A stretch of DNA of 64,000 bases, taken from contig NZ_BLPG01000001.1 in the NCBI RefSeq assembly GCF_011764445.1, positions 8,015,001-8,079,000 on the forward strand, in the 5' to 3' direction. Shown here in pieces: positions 34,147-43,289 of the stretch. The notes under the pieces are model-generated. The model saw only the letters and a list, made by a program, of their open reading frames with translations, searched no databases and was not told the DNA's origin. Position 1 is the stretch's first letter. Every line of letters starts with the position of its first letter. Source of the DNA: Phytohabitans rumicis (GTDB lineage: Bacteria; Actinomycetota; Actinomycetes; Mycobacteriales; Micromonosporaceae). Made by a program: the position numbers and the translations under genes.

Positions 34147-34164
34147 GGTGGGCCTAGGCCCACC
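34147..34164. promoter_or_regulatory. 18-bp perfect palindrome between divergent genes
   Basis: GGTGGGCCTAGGCCCACC is a perfect 18-base palindrome centred on CTAG. It lies just upstream of the DUF418 start region and about 110 bases before the protease gene. The length and symmetry fit an operator for a dimeric repressor; the regulator is unknown. Confidence 0.4.
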
Positions 34165-34273
34165 ATCATCCTGCGATAGGGCAACTTCCGGTATTGCCCG
34201 ATGCATCGAAGCATCTGACTTAATGGATAGCGTGGTCGGGGCTACCCGCCCAACGACATTCAGGAGGTCACCC

Positions 34274-35461
34274 ATGCTCCTAAGAAGACTGTCGGCAGCG
34301 GTACTCGGTGCGGCCGTGATCGCGGCGCTCCAGATCGCCAGCGCGGCGCCGGCACAAGCGGCGCCCCGGGTGCTGTACTACGACGCCAGCCGGGCGGCCG
34401 AGTTCGTCGCCGTCGTCCACCAGGGCGCGCAGAACTGGAACAGCCGCGTCAGCAACGTACGCCTGGAGCCGGTCCCGGCCGGCCAGCGGGCCAACATCAC
34501 CGTATACGCGGACAACGGCTGGCCACGCGCGTACACCTCGTCGCTCGGCAACGGCTACTGGTACATGGGCCGCCAGGCGGTCAACCAGGGCTACCACCCG
34601 CCGCGCATCGCCGCGCACGAGTTCGGGCACCTGCTCGGCCTGCCCGACCGGCGTACCGGCTTGTGCGCCGACCTGATGTCCGGCAGCAGCGCGGCCGTCT
34701 CGTGCACCAACGCGTACCCCAACAGCGTTGAGGCCAGCCAGGTCAACCGAAACTTCGCGACCCTGGCGACGACCGGCGCCCGCGCGTACGACTGGGCGGG
34801 CACCGAGTCCGGCGGCGACTTCCAGACGATGATCGTCAACGGCCGGCCGGCGACGGAGAACTACCCGTTCCTGGTCTACACGTCCGGCTGCACCGGCTCG
34901 CTGATCAAGGCGAACTGGGTGGTCACCGCGCGGCACTGCCCGACCCCGTCCTCCGTACGCGTCGGTAGCGTCAACCGCACCAGCGGCGGGACCGTCGTCT
35001 CCGTCGCCGGGGCCGTCAACCATCCGAGCATCGACGTCAAGCTGCTGCGGCTGAGCAGCTCGGTGACGTACGCGCCGGCGCCCATCCCGACCACGTCCGG
35101 CGCGGTGGGCACCGCCACCCGGATCATCGGCTGGGGCCTGACCTGCCCGACCCGGGGTTGCGGCTCGGCGCCGGTGGTCGCCAACGAGCTGGACACGTCC
35201 ATCGTCGCGGACAGCCGGTGCGTCGGCATCAACGGCACGTACGAGATCTGCACCAACAACACGAACGGCAACGCCGGCGCCTGCTACGGCGACTCCGGCG
35301 GCCCGCAGGTGCGGATGATCAGCGGCCGCTGGAACCTCATCGGCGCCACCAGCCGGTCCGGTAACGGCAGCGCGGTCTGCGCGACGGGCCCGTCCATCTA
35401 CGAGGACCTCCCGTCGATCCGCTCCTGGATCAACACCCAGGTAGGCGGCCTCCCCGCTTAG
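34274..35461 (+). CDS. Secreted fusion of snapalysin-type metalloprotease and trypsin-like serine protease
   Basis: A 395-residue secreted protein. Signal peptide about 1-30. Residues 31-165 match M7 snapalysin, with zinc site HEFGHLLGLPD (His115, His119, Asp125) and the downstream GLCADLMSG. Residues 178-395 match the S1 fold, with catalytic His221 (VVTARHC), Asp254 (SIDVKLLRL) and Ser341 (CYGDSGGP). Both active sites look complete. An AGGAGG ribosome binding site precedes the ATG at 34274. The upstream frame is open far to the left but has no protein-like content, so this start is firm. Confidence 0.88.
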   Translation: MLLRRLSAAVLGAAVIAALQIASAAPAQAAPRVLYYDASRAAEFVAVVHQGAQNWNSRVSNVRLEPVPAGQRANITVYADNGWPRAYTSSLGNGYWYMGRQAVNQGYHPPRIAAHEFGHLLGLPDRRTGLCADLMSGSSAAVSCTNAYPNSVEASQVNRNFATLATTGARAYDWAGTESGGDFQTMIVNGRPATENYPFLVYTSGCTGSLIKANWVVTARHCPTPSSVRVGSVNRTSGGTVVSVAGAVNHPSIDVKLLRLSSSVTYAPAPIPTTSGAVGTATRIIGWGLTCPTRGCGSAPVVANELDTSIVADSRCVGINGTYEICTNNTNGNAGACYGDSGGPQVRMISGRWNLIGATSRSGNGSAVCATGPSIYEDLPSIRSWINTQVGGLPA

Positions 35462-35485
35462 TTGACTGTCCCAACCTTCTAGGGC

Positions 35486-35558
35486 GGTTTTGGGGCCGGG
35501 GCGCCTCGCGAAGCCCGTCAGGCTTGATGTCTTCGCGAGTCACCCCGGCCCCAAAACC
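35486..35558 (+). repeat. Conserved-loop hairpin, copy A
   Basis: A 28-position stem (35486-35513 with 35531-35558) pairs at 26 positions around the 17-base loop CCCGTCAGGCTTGATGT (35514-35530). The inner stem is CGCGAAG/CTTCGCG, the outer GGGGCCGGGG/CCCCGGCCCC. The loop is identical to that of copy B, but the stems differ in a pairing-preserving way. Confidence 0.85.
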
Positions 35559-35694
35559 CGACCAGGGCGTCCCAGTCGACAACCTCACCCACAAAGGAGT
35601 CCCCGCCGACCTTTGAGTCTCCAGGGACCCAAACCCCGGCGGCAACTCCAGAGTCTTTAAAGCGTGACTGTCGCTCCTAGCTGGACCAGGTCAG

Positions 35695-35766
35695 TTTTGG
35701 GGGCCAGGGTGACCTGAGAAGACATCAAGCCTGACGGGCTTCTCAGGGCGCCCTGGCCCCCCAAAA
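35695..35766 (-). repeat. Conserved-loop hairpin, copy B (inverted)
   Basis: Stem 35695-35721 with 35739-35766, loop 35722-35738. The minus-strand loop is exactly CCCGTCAGGCTTGATGT, as in copy A. The inner stem is TGAGAAG/CTTCTCA and the outer has GCCAGGG/CCCTGGC, so at least two base pairs have changed on both sides compared with copy A. Confidence 0.85.
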
Positions 35767-35778
35767 CCCCACCCGGGC

Positions 35779-36152
35779 TCAGGCGAAGGCGAAAGCCAGG
35801 GCCACCAGGGGGCCAGTCCCTGGATCGCCGCCGCGCGGGCCATCCGGAGGTTGCTGGCCAGCAGCACGAGCGCGGCGGCGAGCATGCTGGCGCAAGCGAA
35901 GACGACCACCGCGCGGCCGGCCGAGTCGTCGCTCGACCACACCACGACCAGGCCGCCCAGCGCGCCCAGGGCGAGGAAGAGGTTGTAGAAGCCCTGGTTG
36001 AACGCCCACGGCCGGACCGCCGCGAGGTCGCCGGCCCGGACGCCGAACGTGGCGTGCACCGCCGGCCGGCCGAAGAGCACGCTCTCCATGCTGAAGATCA
36101 TGATGTGGATCAGCCCGGCGACCAGGGCAGCTACCTGCGCGACAACGTTCAT
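35779..36152 (-). CDS. DUF1304 small membrane protein (single-base frame break)
   Basis: 124 residues if one base is restored. Four hydrophobic segments with the DUF1304 start AGLIHIMIFSMESVLFGRP and FNQGFYNLFLALGA. The frame breaks in the run at 35808-35812: one more base turns the C terminus into IQGLAPLVALAFAFA followed by a stop at 35779, the expected family ending. Without it the frame runs on through hairpin B. The ATG overlaps the upstream oxidoreductase stop (ATGA). Confidence 0.75.
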
Positions 36153-37501
36153 CCGGCGATTCTCGCGGGCGGCGCCGCCGCCGGTGCGGTGGGGGAGGGT
36201 CGGCGCAGGAATCCACGCAGGACGCGCAGCACGATGCCGGGCGCGAGCAGCCGGGTGGGCGGGTCGACCAGGTTCACCACGCGGAGGAACGCGGCACCGA
36301 GCACGGGGTCGGCGGTGGCGGCCCGGTGCAGGCGGTGGATGTACGCGTTGACGAACCTCACCCGTGGCCCGCGGGGCCCGTCGACCTCGGCGAACCGCAG
36401 GTCGGTGCCGACCGCGATGGCCCACGGCGCGTCGATGAGCCGGGCGGCGCCGCGGAAGAACCGCCGCGCGAGGTCGTCGGTGCCGGCGGTGACCAGGCGC
36501 CGCAGCAGCTGGGCCTCCAGCGCCGCGACGGTGATGCCCTGGCCGTAGATCGGGTTGAAGCTGCACAGGCCGTCGGCCACCACCAGGTAGCCGTCGGGGA
36601 AGCGGCGCAACCGCTCGTACCGGCGGCGCACGGTGGCAGGGAAGCGCATCTTCACCGCGTCCGTGGCGGGCTCGGCGGTGCGCAGGATCTCGGTCAGCTC
36701 GGGCAGCGGCAGCGTGCCGGCGAACTCGGCCATGCCCGCGTCGTCGGTCGGCGGCTCCTCGCCGAGCATGCCGCTCAGCGCGATCGCGAACCGGTCGTCC
36801 TCCATCGCCGCGACGATGCCGGCCCGGGGCGAGCCGGGCACGGCGTTGGTGATGGCGCCCAGCAGGTCCTCGATCAGGCCCGGGTGCCGCCGGTACGTCC
36901 GGGTCACGTAGGTGACGCCGACCCGTACCTGCTCCTCGGCCGGCGCCGGGTAGCCCAGCTCGCCCAGCCACACCGGGGTACGGGAGGCCCGTCCGCCGGC
37001 GTCCACCACCAGGTCGGCCGGGATGGTCCCGTCCACCAGGCGTACCCCGGTGACGCGCCCGCGGTCCGGGCTGGTGGCCAGTCCCACCGCCTCGGTCCCC
37101 GTGCGGATCTCGACGCCGGGCAGGGCCGTGACCCGCTCGCGGACCGCGTGTTCGAGCAGCGGCCGGCTGAGCCCTAGCGCCACCAGCGGCGACGGCGCCC
37201 GGCGCATGAGGTAGGCGTCGTTGTGCCAGGAGACCTCGCCGTGCAGGTCGACCAGCGGAGCGCCGGCCCGCCGCAGGTCTTCGGTCAGCCCCGGAAACAG
37301 GTCCTCCAGCGCCTCGCGCCCCCGGGAGAGCAGGACGTGCAGCTGCCGGCCCTGCGGCACGCCGCGCCTGGCCGCCGCCGATTCCGGCAGCGCGTCGCGA
37401 TCCACGATCACGATCTTCTGGTACGCCTCGCGGAGCGCGCGGGCCGTCAACAGCCCGCCCATGCTCGCGCCGATCACTACCGCCGTTCCCGTAGAAGCCA
37501 T
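36149..37501 (-). CDS. FAD-dependent monooxygenase/oxidoreductase
   Basis: A 450-residue flavoprotein of the PHBH-like group. The N-terminal FAD motif is VVIGASMGGLLTARALRE (residues 8-25), and a second FAD segment is GYLVVADGLCSFNPIYGQGI. The substrate domain contains VSWHNDAYLMRR. It resembles actinobacterial 2-polyprenyl-6-methoxyphenol hydroxylase-like enzymes that hydroxylate aromatic or polyketide substrates. No biosynthetic genes are nearby. Coupled to DUF1304 by a four-base overlap. Confidence 0.83.
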   Translation of the reverse strand: MASTGTAVVIGASMGGLLTARALREAYQKIVIVDRDALPESAAARRGVPQGRQLHVLLSRGREALEDLFPGLTEDLRRAGAPLVDLHGEVSWHNDAYLMRRAPSPLVALGLSRPLLEHAVRERVTALPGVEIRTGTEAVGLATSPDRGRVTGVRLVDGTIPADLVVDAGGRASRTPVWLGELGYPAPAEEQVRVGVTYVTRTYRRHPGLIEDLLGAITNAVPGSPRAGIVAAMEDDRFAIALSGMLGEEPPTDDAGMAEFAGTLPLPELTEILRTAEPATDAVKMRFPATVRRRYERLRRFPDGYLVVADGLCSFNPIYGQGITVAALEAQLLRRLVTAGTDDLARRFFRGAARLIDAPWAIAVGTDLRFAEVDGPRGPRVRFVNAYIHRLHRAATADPVLGAAFLRVVNLVDPPTRLLAPGIVLRVLRGFLRRPSPTAPAAAPPARIAG

Positions 37502-37549
37502 GTGCCGGACGTTATGCGCGCCCGGCGCGTCAGCCGTCTTCCAAAGTGC

Positions 37550-38404
37550 TCAGAAGAGAGTCGGGGGTGCGGCCGGCACCGGTTCGGGCAGCGGGGCGAG
37601 GTCGGGCACGCCGGCGCGTACCTCGTCGTGGAAGCGGCGGGCGAGCGCGAGCGCGTCGGCGTTGTCCGGGGTGTGGATGAACACGGTCGGCGATCTGCCT
37701 TCGCGCAGCCACCCGGTGGCCATCTCGACCCAGTGCCGCCAGCCCTCGACGGTGCTCGCGGTGGCGTCCCGGCCGAGGTACCGGACGATCGGGCGGTCGG
37801 TCAGCGCGCGCGACCGGCGTGGCATGCGCGGCTTCTTGGTCCAGGCGTCCCGCTCGGCGTCGCTGGTCGGCGGGCGCTGGAAGAACGCGACCGTGTCGAA
37901 CGGGATCCACTCCGCGCCCGCGCGGGCGAGCACGTCTTCGAGCACCGTCGCGGACCGGGCATCCTCGAAGAAGGCGCGATGGCGGACCTCCACGGCGTAC
38001 CGGTGGATGGTGGGCAGGCGGCGCAGAAAGCCGGCGAGGACCGGGACGTCGTCGGGCGCGAAGGAGCCCGGCAGTTGCAACCAGAGCGCGTGGGCCCGCG
38101 GGCCCAGCGGCTCGATGGCGTCCAGGAACGCGCGCACTTCCTCGTCGGCGCCGGCCAGCCGGCGTTCATGGGTGATGGTCTTGGGCAGCTTGACCACGAA
38201 CCGGAAGTCGGGGTCGGTCTGGCGCGCCCACGAGGCCACCGCGCTGCGCGCCGGGGTGGCGTAGAACGTCGTGTTGCCCTCGACCGCGTTGCAGTGGCTG
38301 GCGTAGGCCCGCAGGCGTTCGTCGGGCGGAAGCGGATGCGGGAGGAAGCGTCCTTGCCATGGCTTGTGGGTCCACATCGCGCATCCCACGTGGAGGCGGC
38401 GCAT
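37550..38404 (-). CDS. DUF72 (YecE-like) protein
   Basis: About 284 residues with a TIM-barrel-like fold. Family segments are LHVGCAMWTHKPWQGRFLP at the start, VEGNTTFYATP, FRFVVKLPKTITHE and VEVRHRAFF. The ATG at 38404 starts right at the family's first strand; an ATG at 38413 would add three residues. The biochemical role of DUF72 is unsettled; a nuclease-like activity has been suggested for relatives. Confidence 0.88.
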   Translation of the reverse strand: MRRLHVGCAMWTHKPWQGRFLPHPLPPDERLRAYASHCNAVEGNTTFYATPARSAVASWARQTDPDFRFVVKLPKTITHERRLAGADEEVRAFLDAIEPLGPRAHALWLQLPGSFAPDDVPVLAGFLRRLPTIHRYAVEVRHRAFFEDARSATVLEDVLARAGAEWIPFDTVAFFQRPPTSDAERDAWTKKPRMPRRSRALTDRPIVRYLGRDATASTVEGWRHWVEMATGWLREGRSPTVFIHTPDNADALALARRFHDEVRAGVPDLAPLPEPVPAAPPTLF

Positions 38405-38427
38405 CGGGCCCACGATATACGGGCCGT

Positions 38428-40272
38428 TCAGTCGTCGTGGATGCCGGTGCCGCTCAGCCGCTGAATCGGGACGTCCATGGTGGACAGATCATCCGTCGGC
38501 GCGTCCCGATCGAGGGCGGAACGGTCGGCGCTGGTGGGCACCTCGGCCCGGACCCGTTGCGCCAGCGGCAGGAACTTCTCCTGCAGGACGATGCTCGGGC
38601 TGCACTCGACCGCCTGCACGACCGCCTTGCCCTGCTGGTGCGTGACCAGCAGCAAGGCGTACTCGGGGATGCTCTGCAGCGTCGTCGGCTCCACCGCGTA
38701 CTCGTAGACCCGTTGCCGGGACTGGCCGCTGGACCGGCTCTGCTGCTCCGTGACGCTGACGCTGCTCACCCAGCGCCACCCGGGCGTGCCGCCCACGGTG
38801 AGCGACTCCGACTGGCCGACGCCGTGGGTGAGCTGGCTGAGGACGAAGCGGTGATCGCGGCCGATGAACTGGGCGGCCGCCGCGGCCTCGGTGTCGTCAC
38901 CCAGACGCATGAAGGCCACCGCGCCGCTGCCGATCGCCTGCCGCGGGTCGCGCCGCAGGCGGGCGTGGAAGGTCACCAGGTGCACACCGCGCCGGTCGCA
39001 GGCGCTCGCCAGCCGTTCCATGCGTTCGGTCGCGATGTCGTCGGCGCCGGCGATGACCAGTGTGCTGCGTGGCCGCTGCGCGCCGGTGTGGACCTTGTGC
39101 GTCAGCCACCGCACCAGCAGGTCGCTGAACATGCGGCGGCGGGTGGCGCCGAGCTGCGGCGGGGTGACGATGCTGAGCAGCCCGCTGTCCGGCGGTTCGA
39201 CGCCGCCGGTGGGCCGCTCACCCAGCCGCCGCAGCGGCGACAGCTCCGACTCGATGCGCTGCAGATGTCCGATGACGCCTTGCCGGTACTCGTCGGTGAA
39301 CATCTCCTCGGCGATGTGCCGGCGCTCCTCGCGGCCCAGCGGTCCGGGGTCGGCGCCCGCCGGGCCCCGGCTGTCGGGGCGTTGGCCGGCGGCCACCCGT
39401 ACCGCGGCGAGGATCCGGTTGATCGTGATGTCGGTACCGAGCGCGGCGCAGATCTCGGTGAGCAGGTAGTGGTCGATCGTCGCGTCAGGCCCCGGGTTGA
39501 TGAGATCGACCAGGGTGTCGACGGTCTGCTCGGCGTCCATGCCGGCGAACGGGTTGAACTCGGGCAGGTCGTCCGGGAGGTGGCACACGCGCGTGTCGTG
39601 GCCGTGCTCGCGGGCCAACCGGACGAGGTCCTCGGTCACCGTGGCGCCGGAGAGGTCGACCACGGTGAGCGGCACGCCGGCGCCGAGCGTGGACGAGCCG
39701 AAGACCGTGAGCAGCCCCTCCCAGCCCCAGTGCGTGCCGCCGAACACGTCGAGGCGGCGGCTGGTCGGCGGCAACTCCTGGGCGCGCCACTCGGCGAGTT
39801 CCTCGATCCGGTCCCGTTCCTGCGCCTCGTGTCGCTCGCGGGCCTGCTCCCAGGAGGCCCGGTTGACAACGTTGCCCGTACGGATGTCGGCGCACCGCCG
39901 GTCGAAGGCGTCCACATCGGCGCGAGCGCGGCGTACCGGCAACTCCGCCAGGACCGCCGCGACGCCGACGATGCCCACGAAGACGAGGGCGGCGAGCCGG
40001 ATGTCAGCCAAAAGAGTGACACACCCGAGCCCGATGAGGCCGGCCATGGCACCGCCGAGGACGACCGGCACGCGGTTGTCCCGGGCCCAGTTAACCGCGC
40101 GTTCCAGCTTCCGGCGTTCGTCCGGATCCGGGTCGGGGTTGGGCACCGGCCGGGGCCGGCGGTACGGGCGGAACGCCTGCCAGGGGTCCTCGAAGACCCA
40201 TCCCAGCCGGCGCCCGGCCGCGAAGAGCAAACGCACCCGTTCTCGTTCGTCGTCCGGTGATGGCTTCGTCAT
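38428..40272 (-). CDS. Membrane protein with a degenerate VirD4/TraG-like domain
   Basis: About 614 residues from the ATG at 40272; an upstream start at 40293 would add seven. Two transmembrane helices lie near residues 70-115 (VPVVLGGAMAGLIGLGCVTL, LAALVFVGIVGVAAV). The cytoplasmic part has FGSSTLGAG where a Walker A would be, without the usual GKS/GKT, and a Walker-B-like strand STLVIAGADDIATERM followed by RRGVHLVTFHARL. This layout resembles conjugation coupling ATPases that have lost nucleotide binding (inference). It diverges from the HerA-like ATPase gene by about 100 bases. Confidence 0.6.
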   Translation of the reverse strand: MTKPSPDDERERVRLLFAAGRRLGWVFEDPWQAFRPYRRPRPVPNPDPDPDERRKLERAVNWARDNRVPVVLGGAMAGLIGLGCVTLLADIRLAALVFVGIVGVAAVLAELPVRRARADVDAFDRRCADIRTGNVVNRASWEQARERHEAQERDRIEELAEWRAQELPPTSRRLDVFGGTHWGWEGLLTVFGSSTLGAGVPLTVVDLSGATVTEDLVRLAREHGHDTRVCHLPDDLPEFNPFAGMDAEQTVDTLVDLINPGPDATIDHYLLTEICAALGTDITINRILAAVRVAAGQRPDSRGPAGADPGPLGREERRHIAEEMFTDEYRQGVIGHLQRIESELSPLRRLGERPTGGVEPPDSGLLSIVTPPQLGATRRRMFSDLLVRWLTHKVHTGAQRPRSTLVIAGADDIATERMERLASACDRRGVHLVTFHARLRRDPRQAIGSGAVAFMRLGDDTEAAAAAQFIGRDHRFVLSQLTHGVGQSESLTVGGTPGWRWVSSVSVTEQQSRSSGQSRQRVYEYAVEPTTLQSIPEYALLLVTHQQGKAVVQAVECSPSIVLQEKFLPLAQRVRAEVPTSADRSALDRDAPTDDLSTMDVPIQRLSGTGIHDD

Positions 40273-40380
40273 GCAGGCCCCCTGCACTGGCACACGAACG
40301 GGTGACCGTGGGTAGCCGTTACACAGCGCTACGCACGGTCGATGGTACGTATGGCGGCCTTCTGTTTCTAGACTGTCGCT

Positions 40381-43269
40381 ATGGGTGACGAACGATGGCT
40401 GGACGGCCTAGCCGCGTTCGCCGTTCGGGAGTTGCCCAGACCTGCGCCGCGGCTCGACGGTGCCGCCCCCGACGACGGCGGGCAGCGGCAGCGGGCCGCG
40501 GCCGTCGCCGCCGCCTTCCACGCCGCCGGGCCGGAAACCGCCACGGTCGGGATCGCGTGGTGCCGGCCGTCCGCGCAGCAACCGGTCGGCGTGTGGGCGC
40601 TGGGCGACGTGATCGGTTCCCGCACCGTCGACGGCGGCCTGACGTTGAGCCTGCCGATCGGTGCCCGCGCGACCGCCGTACCGGAGGGCGTCGCGGCCGA
40701 ACTGCGGTCGCTTCCAGTGTGGACACGCGTCGGCGCGATCGCCGACGCGCTGGCGCTGGACACCGGCGACGGGCCCGAACGGGCGCAGGCGCGGCTGTCC
40801 CTGCCGGAGGCGTTGCTGGCGGTGTGGCACGAGCCGTTCGCCTGGCTGATCGCGGCGACGGCGGTCAGCCTCGACGAGATCGCCGACCGCGCCGCCGACA
40901 TCGCGGAGCAGGCACGCGACGCCAGGTCGCGGGCGCAGTCCTCGGCGGAGTACGCGGTGCGCTCGACCCGGCTCGAACGCCAGCTCGGCGAGTTGCGGCT
41001 CGCGTCCACGACCGGGCTGTGGCGGGTGCACCTGCTCGCTGGCGGAACGGACGAGCGTTCGGCCCGGCGGATCGGCGCGACGCTCGCCGGGGCGGCCGAC
41101 CTGGCCGGCCTGCCGCACGTGCTGGTGCCGACCGGGGTGACCGGTCCCCTCGACGACGCGCTGTACCACCCGGCCTGGGGATCGGCTCCGGCCGACGCGC
41201 CGTTCTTCGCCCCGTCGCGCCTGGTCGCGGCGCTGTTGGAGCCGCCGCGCCGGGAGGTGCCGGGCCTCCGGCTGCGGCTGCCGCCGGACTTCGACACCAC
41301 ACCGGAGGCGGACGCGTTGGCCGGGACGGACGTGGTGCATCTCGGCCGGGTGCTGGACGGCAACGGGGCACCGGTCGGCGCGCTGCCGGTCGCCGCGGCC
41401 AGCCTGGTGCGGCACGTGTTCGTCGCCGGCGCGACCGGTGCCGGCAAGTCGCAGACCGTCCGGAACCTGCTGGAAGAGGCCACCCGGATCGGCGTGCCGT
41501 GGCTCGTCATCGAACCGTCCAAAGCGGAGTACCGGGCGATGGCCGCGCGCCTGCCCGGCGTGCCGGTGATGGTGGTCCGCCCCGGCGACGTCGACACCGC
41601 GCCGGCCGGGCTGAACCCCCTCGAACCGGCGGCCGGGTTTCCCCTGCAGACCCACGTCGACCTGGTGCGCGCGCTGTTCAACGCCGCGTTCGACGCGGAA
41701 GAGCCGTTTCCGCAGGTGCTCAGCGCCGCGCTCATCCGCTGCTACGAACGCCAGGGCTGGCACCTGGCGCTCAACCGGCCGCAGGACGGCGCGCGGCGGC
41801 CGCGCTACCCGACCCTGACGGATCTGCAGCGGGCCGCCGAGGAGGTGGTCGCCGACATCGGGTACGGCCGCGAGGTCACCGACAACGTGCGGGGCTTCAT
41901 CCGGGTACGCCTGGCGAGCCTGCGGCTGGGCACCACCGGCCGGTTCTTCGAGGGCGGCCACCCGCTCGACTTCGCCGAGGTACTGCGCAACCCGGTCATC
42001 TTCGAGCTGGAGGACGTCGGCGACGACCAGGACAAGGCGTTCCTCATGGGCACCCTGCTCATCCGGCTGACCGAGCACCTGCGGGTGGACAGCCGGCGGG
42101 CGGACGGCGGGTCCGGCCGGCCCGAACTGCGCCACCTCACCGTCATCGAGGAGGCGCACCGGCTGCTGCGCCGCCAGACCGAGCAGGGTCCGGGCGCGCA
42201 CGCGGTGGAGATGTTCGCCGCGCTGCTGGCGGAGATCCGCGCGTACGGCGAGGGCATCGTCATCGCCGAGCAGATCCCGACGAAGCTCATCCCCGACGTC
42301 ATCAAGAACACCGCGGTCAAGATCCTGCACCGGTTGCCGGCCCTGGACGACCGGCAGGCCGTCGGCGCCACGATGAACCTGACCGACGGGCAGTCGGCGT
42401 ACCTCGTCACGCTGCCACCGGGCACCGCCGCCGTCTTCACCGACGGCATGGACTATCCGGTGCTGGCCCGCATGCCGGACGGCACCGCCCGGGAGGCCGT
42501 GCCCGTCGCGCCGGGAACGCCCGCGCGGCTGGTCGGCCGGCGCAGCGCCACCTGCGGACCGGAGTGCGTACGGCGGCCGTGCAGCCTGGCCGAGATCGGC
42601 ATCGCCAGCCAGCTTCCCCGTGGCCCGGAACGGTCGTGGTGGCGGCTCTGGGCGGAGTTGTGCGTGGTCGCGCACCTCACCGGATGGACCGCGCCGCGCC
42701 CGCGCGCCGACCTGCTCGCCGGGGCTCGTGGCCTGCCCCGGCGGACGTTCGACTGCGTGGTGGGCCACCTCGCCGACGCCGCGGTCGCCGTACGGTCGGA
42801 GATCGTGACGCGGTCCGCCGACCCCGACGCGCTGGCCGCGCACATCGCGCACACCATGCGCGCCCAGCTCACCCGGGCCACACCCTGTGCGGCGGAGGAG
42901 CCGCAGTGGCTGGCCCGGTCCTTCCGCTGGAGCCTGGTCTGGGACGAGCTCAAGCGGACGGCCCGCGACCGGCCGGACGCGCCGCCGCACCCGCGTGCCG
43001 CCGAGTGGCAGGAGCGGTACGGCCGCACGCTCCCGCGGACCAGCGCCGCGGACCAGCTGGCCACGGTCCAGCAGTGGTACCAGGACGACGAGCGCGACAA
43101 GCGGACCCGCCATGAGGTCTTCTTCGGCACCCACCGGCCGTCCGCGATCGAGACGGTGCTCGCCGCCACGGCCCCGGACGACCCCTGGCCGGCCCGGTTG
43201 GACCGAGCCCTGGCCGACTTTCCCAACACCCGCTGGGCGCGGCGCTATCTCGGCGCCCCGCCGCCCTAA
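40381..43269 (+). CDS. HerA/DUF87-type ATPase
   Basis: A 962-residue ATPase. The N-terminal 330 residues are family-specific, with a coiled stretch near 165-200 (IADRAADIAEQARDARSRAQ). The HerA/FtsK-like domain has Walker A GATGAGKS (Lys356), Walker B LTVIEEAHRLL (Glu590), and IVIAEQIPTKLIPDVIKNTA typical of HerA-like translocases. A C-terminal region has a CGPECVRRPC cysteine cluster. A -10-like TAGACT at 40369-40374 ends six bases before the ATG, suggesting a leaderless mRNA. Probable DNA- or protein-pumping hexamer; partners are its two neighbours. Confidence 0.82.
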   Translation: MGDERWLDGLAAFAVRELPRPAPRLDGAAPDDGGQRQRAAAVAAAFHAAGPETATVGIAWCRPSAQQPVGVWALGDVIGSRTVDGGLTLSLPIGARATAVPEGVAAELRSLPVWTRVGAIADALALDTGDGPERAQARLSLPEALLAVWHEPFAWLIAATAVSLDEIADRAADIAEQARDARSRAQSSAEYAVRSTRLERQLGELRLASTTGLWRVHLLAGGTDERSARRIGATLAGAADLAGLPHVLVPTGVTGPLDDALYHPAWGSAPADAPFFAPSRLVAALLEPPRREVPGLRLRLPPDFDTTPEADALAGTDVVHLGRVLDGNGAPVGALPVAAASLVRHVFVAGATGAGKSQTVRNLLEEATRIGVPWLVIEPSKAEYRAMAARLPGVPVMVVRPGDVDTAPAGLNPLEPAAGFPLQTHVDLVRALFNAAFDAEEPFPQVLSAALIRCYERQGWHLALNRPQDGARRPRYPTLTDLQRAAEEVVADIGYGREVTDNVRGFIRVRLASLRLGTTGRFFEGGHPLDFAEVLRNPVIFELEDVGDDQDKAFLMGTLLIRLTEHLRVDSRRADGGSGRPELRHLTVIEEAHRLLRRQTEQGPGAHAVEMFAALLAEIRAYGEGIVIAEQIPTKLIPDVIKNTAVKILHRLPALDDRQAVGATMNLTDGQSAYLVTLPPGTAAVFTDGMDYPVLARMPDGTAREAVPVAPGTPARLVGRRSATCGPECVRRPCSLAEIGIASQLPRGPERSWWRLWAELCVVAHLTGWTAPRPRADLLAGARGLPRRTFDCVVGHLADAAVAVRSEIVTRSADPDALAAHIAHTMRAQLTRATPCAAEEPQWLARSFRWSLVWDELKRTARDRPDAPPHPRAAEWQERYGRTLPRTSAADQLATVQQWYQDDERDKRTRHEVFFGTHRPSAIETVLAATAPDDPWPARLDRALADFPNTRWARRYLGAPPP

Positions 43270-43289
43270 GCCACCCCCGGAGGAGCGAC

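Larger units (their letters stand above)
35462..35778. other. Intergenic region with two matched hairpins
   Basis: No gene is evident between the protease stop and the DUF1304 stop. The region is dominated by two oppositely oriented hairpins (separate entries) separated by about 135 unstructured bases. These genes converge, so one or both hairpins may end transcription. Confidence 0.6.

Noticed and set aside
33248-34273. A long plus-strand extension before the snapalysin-trypsin gene
   Set aside because: It is the antisense of the DUF418 gene and has no protein-like content. The AGGAGG site and signal peptide fix the start at 34274.
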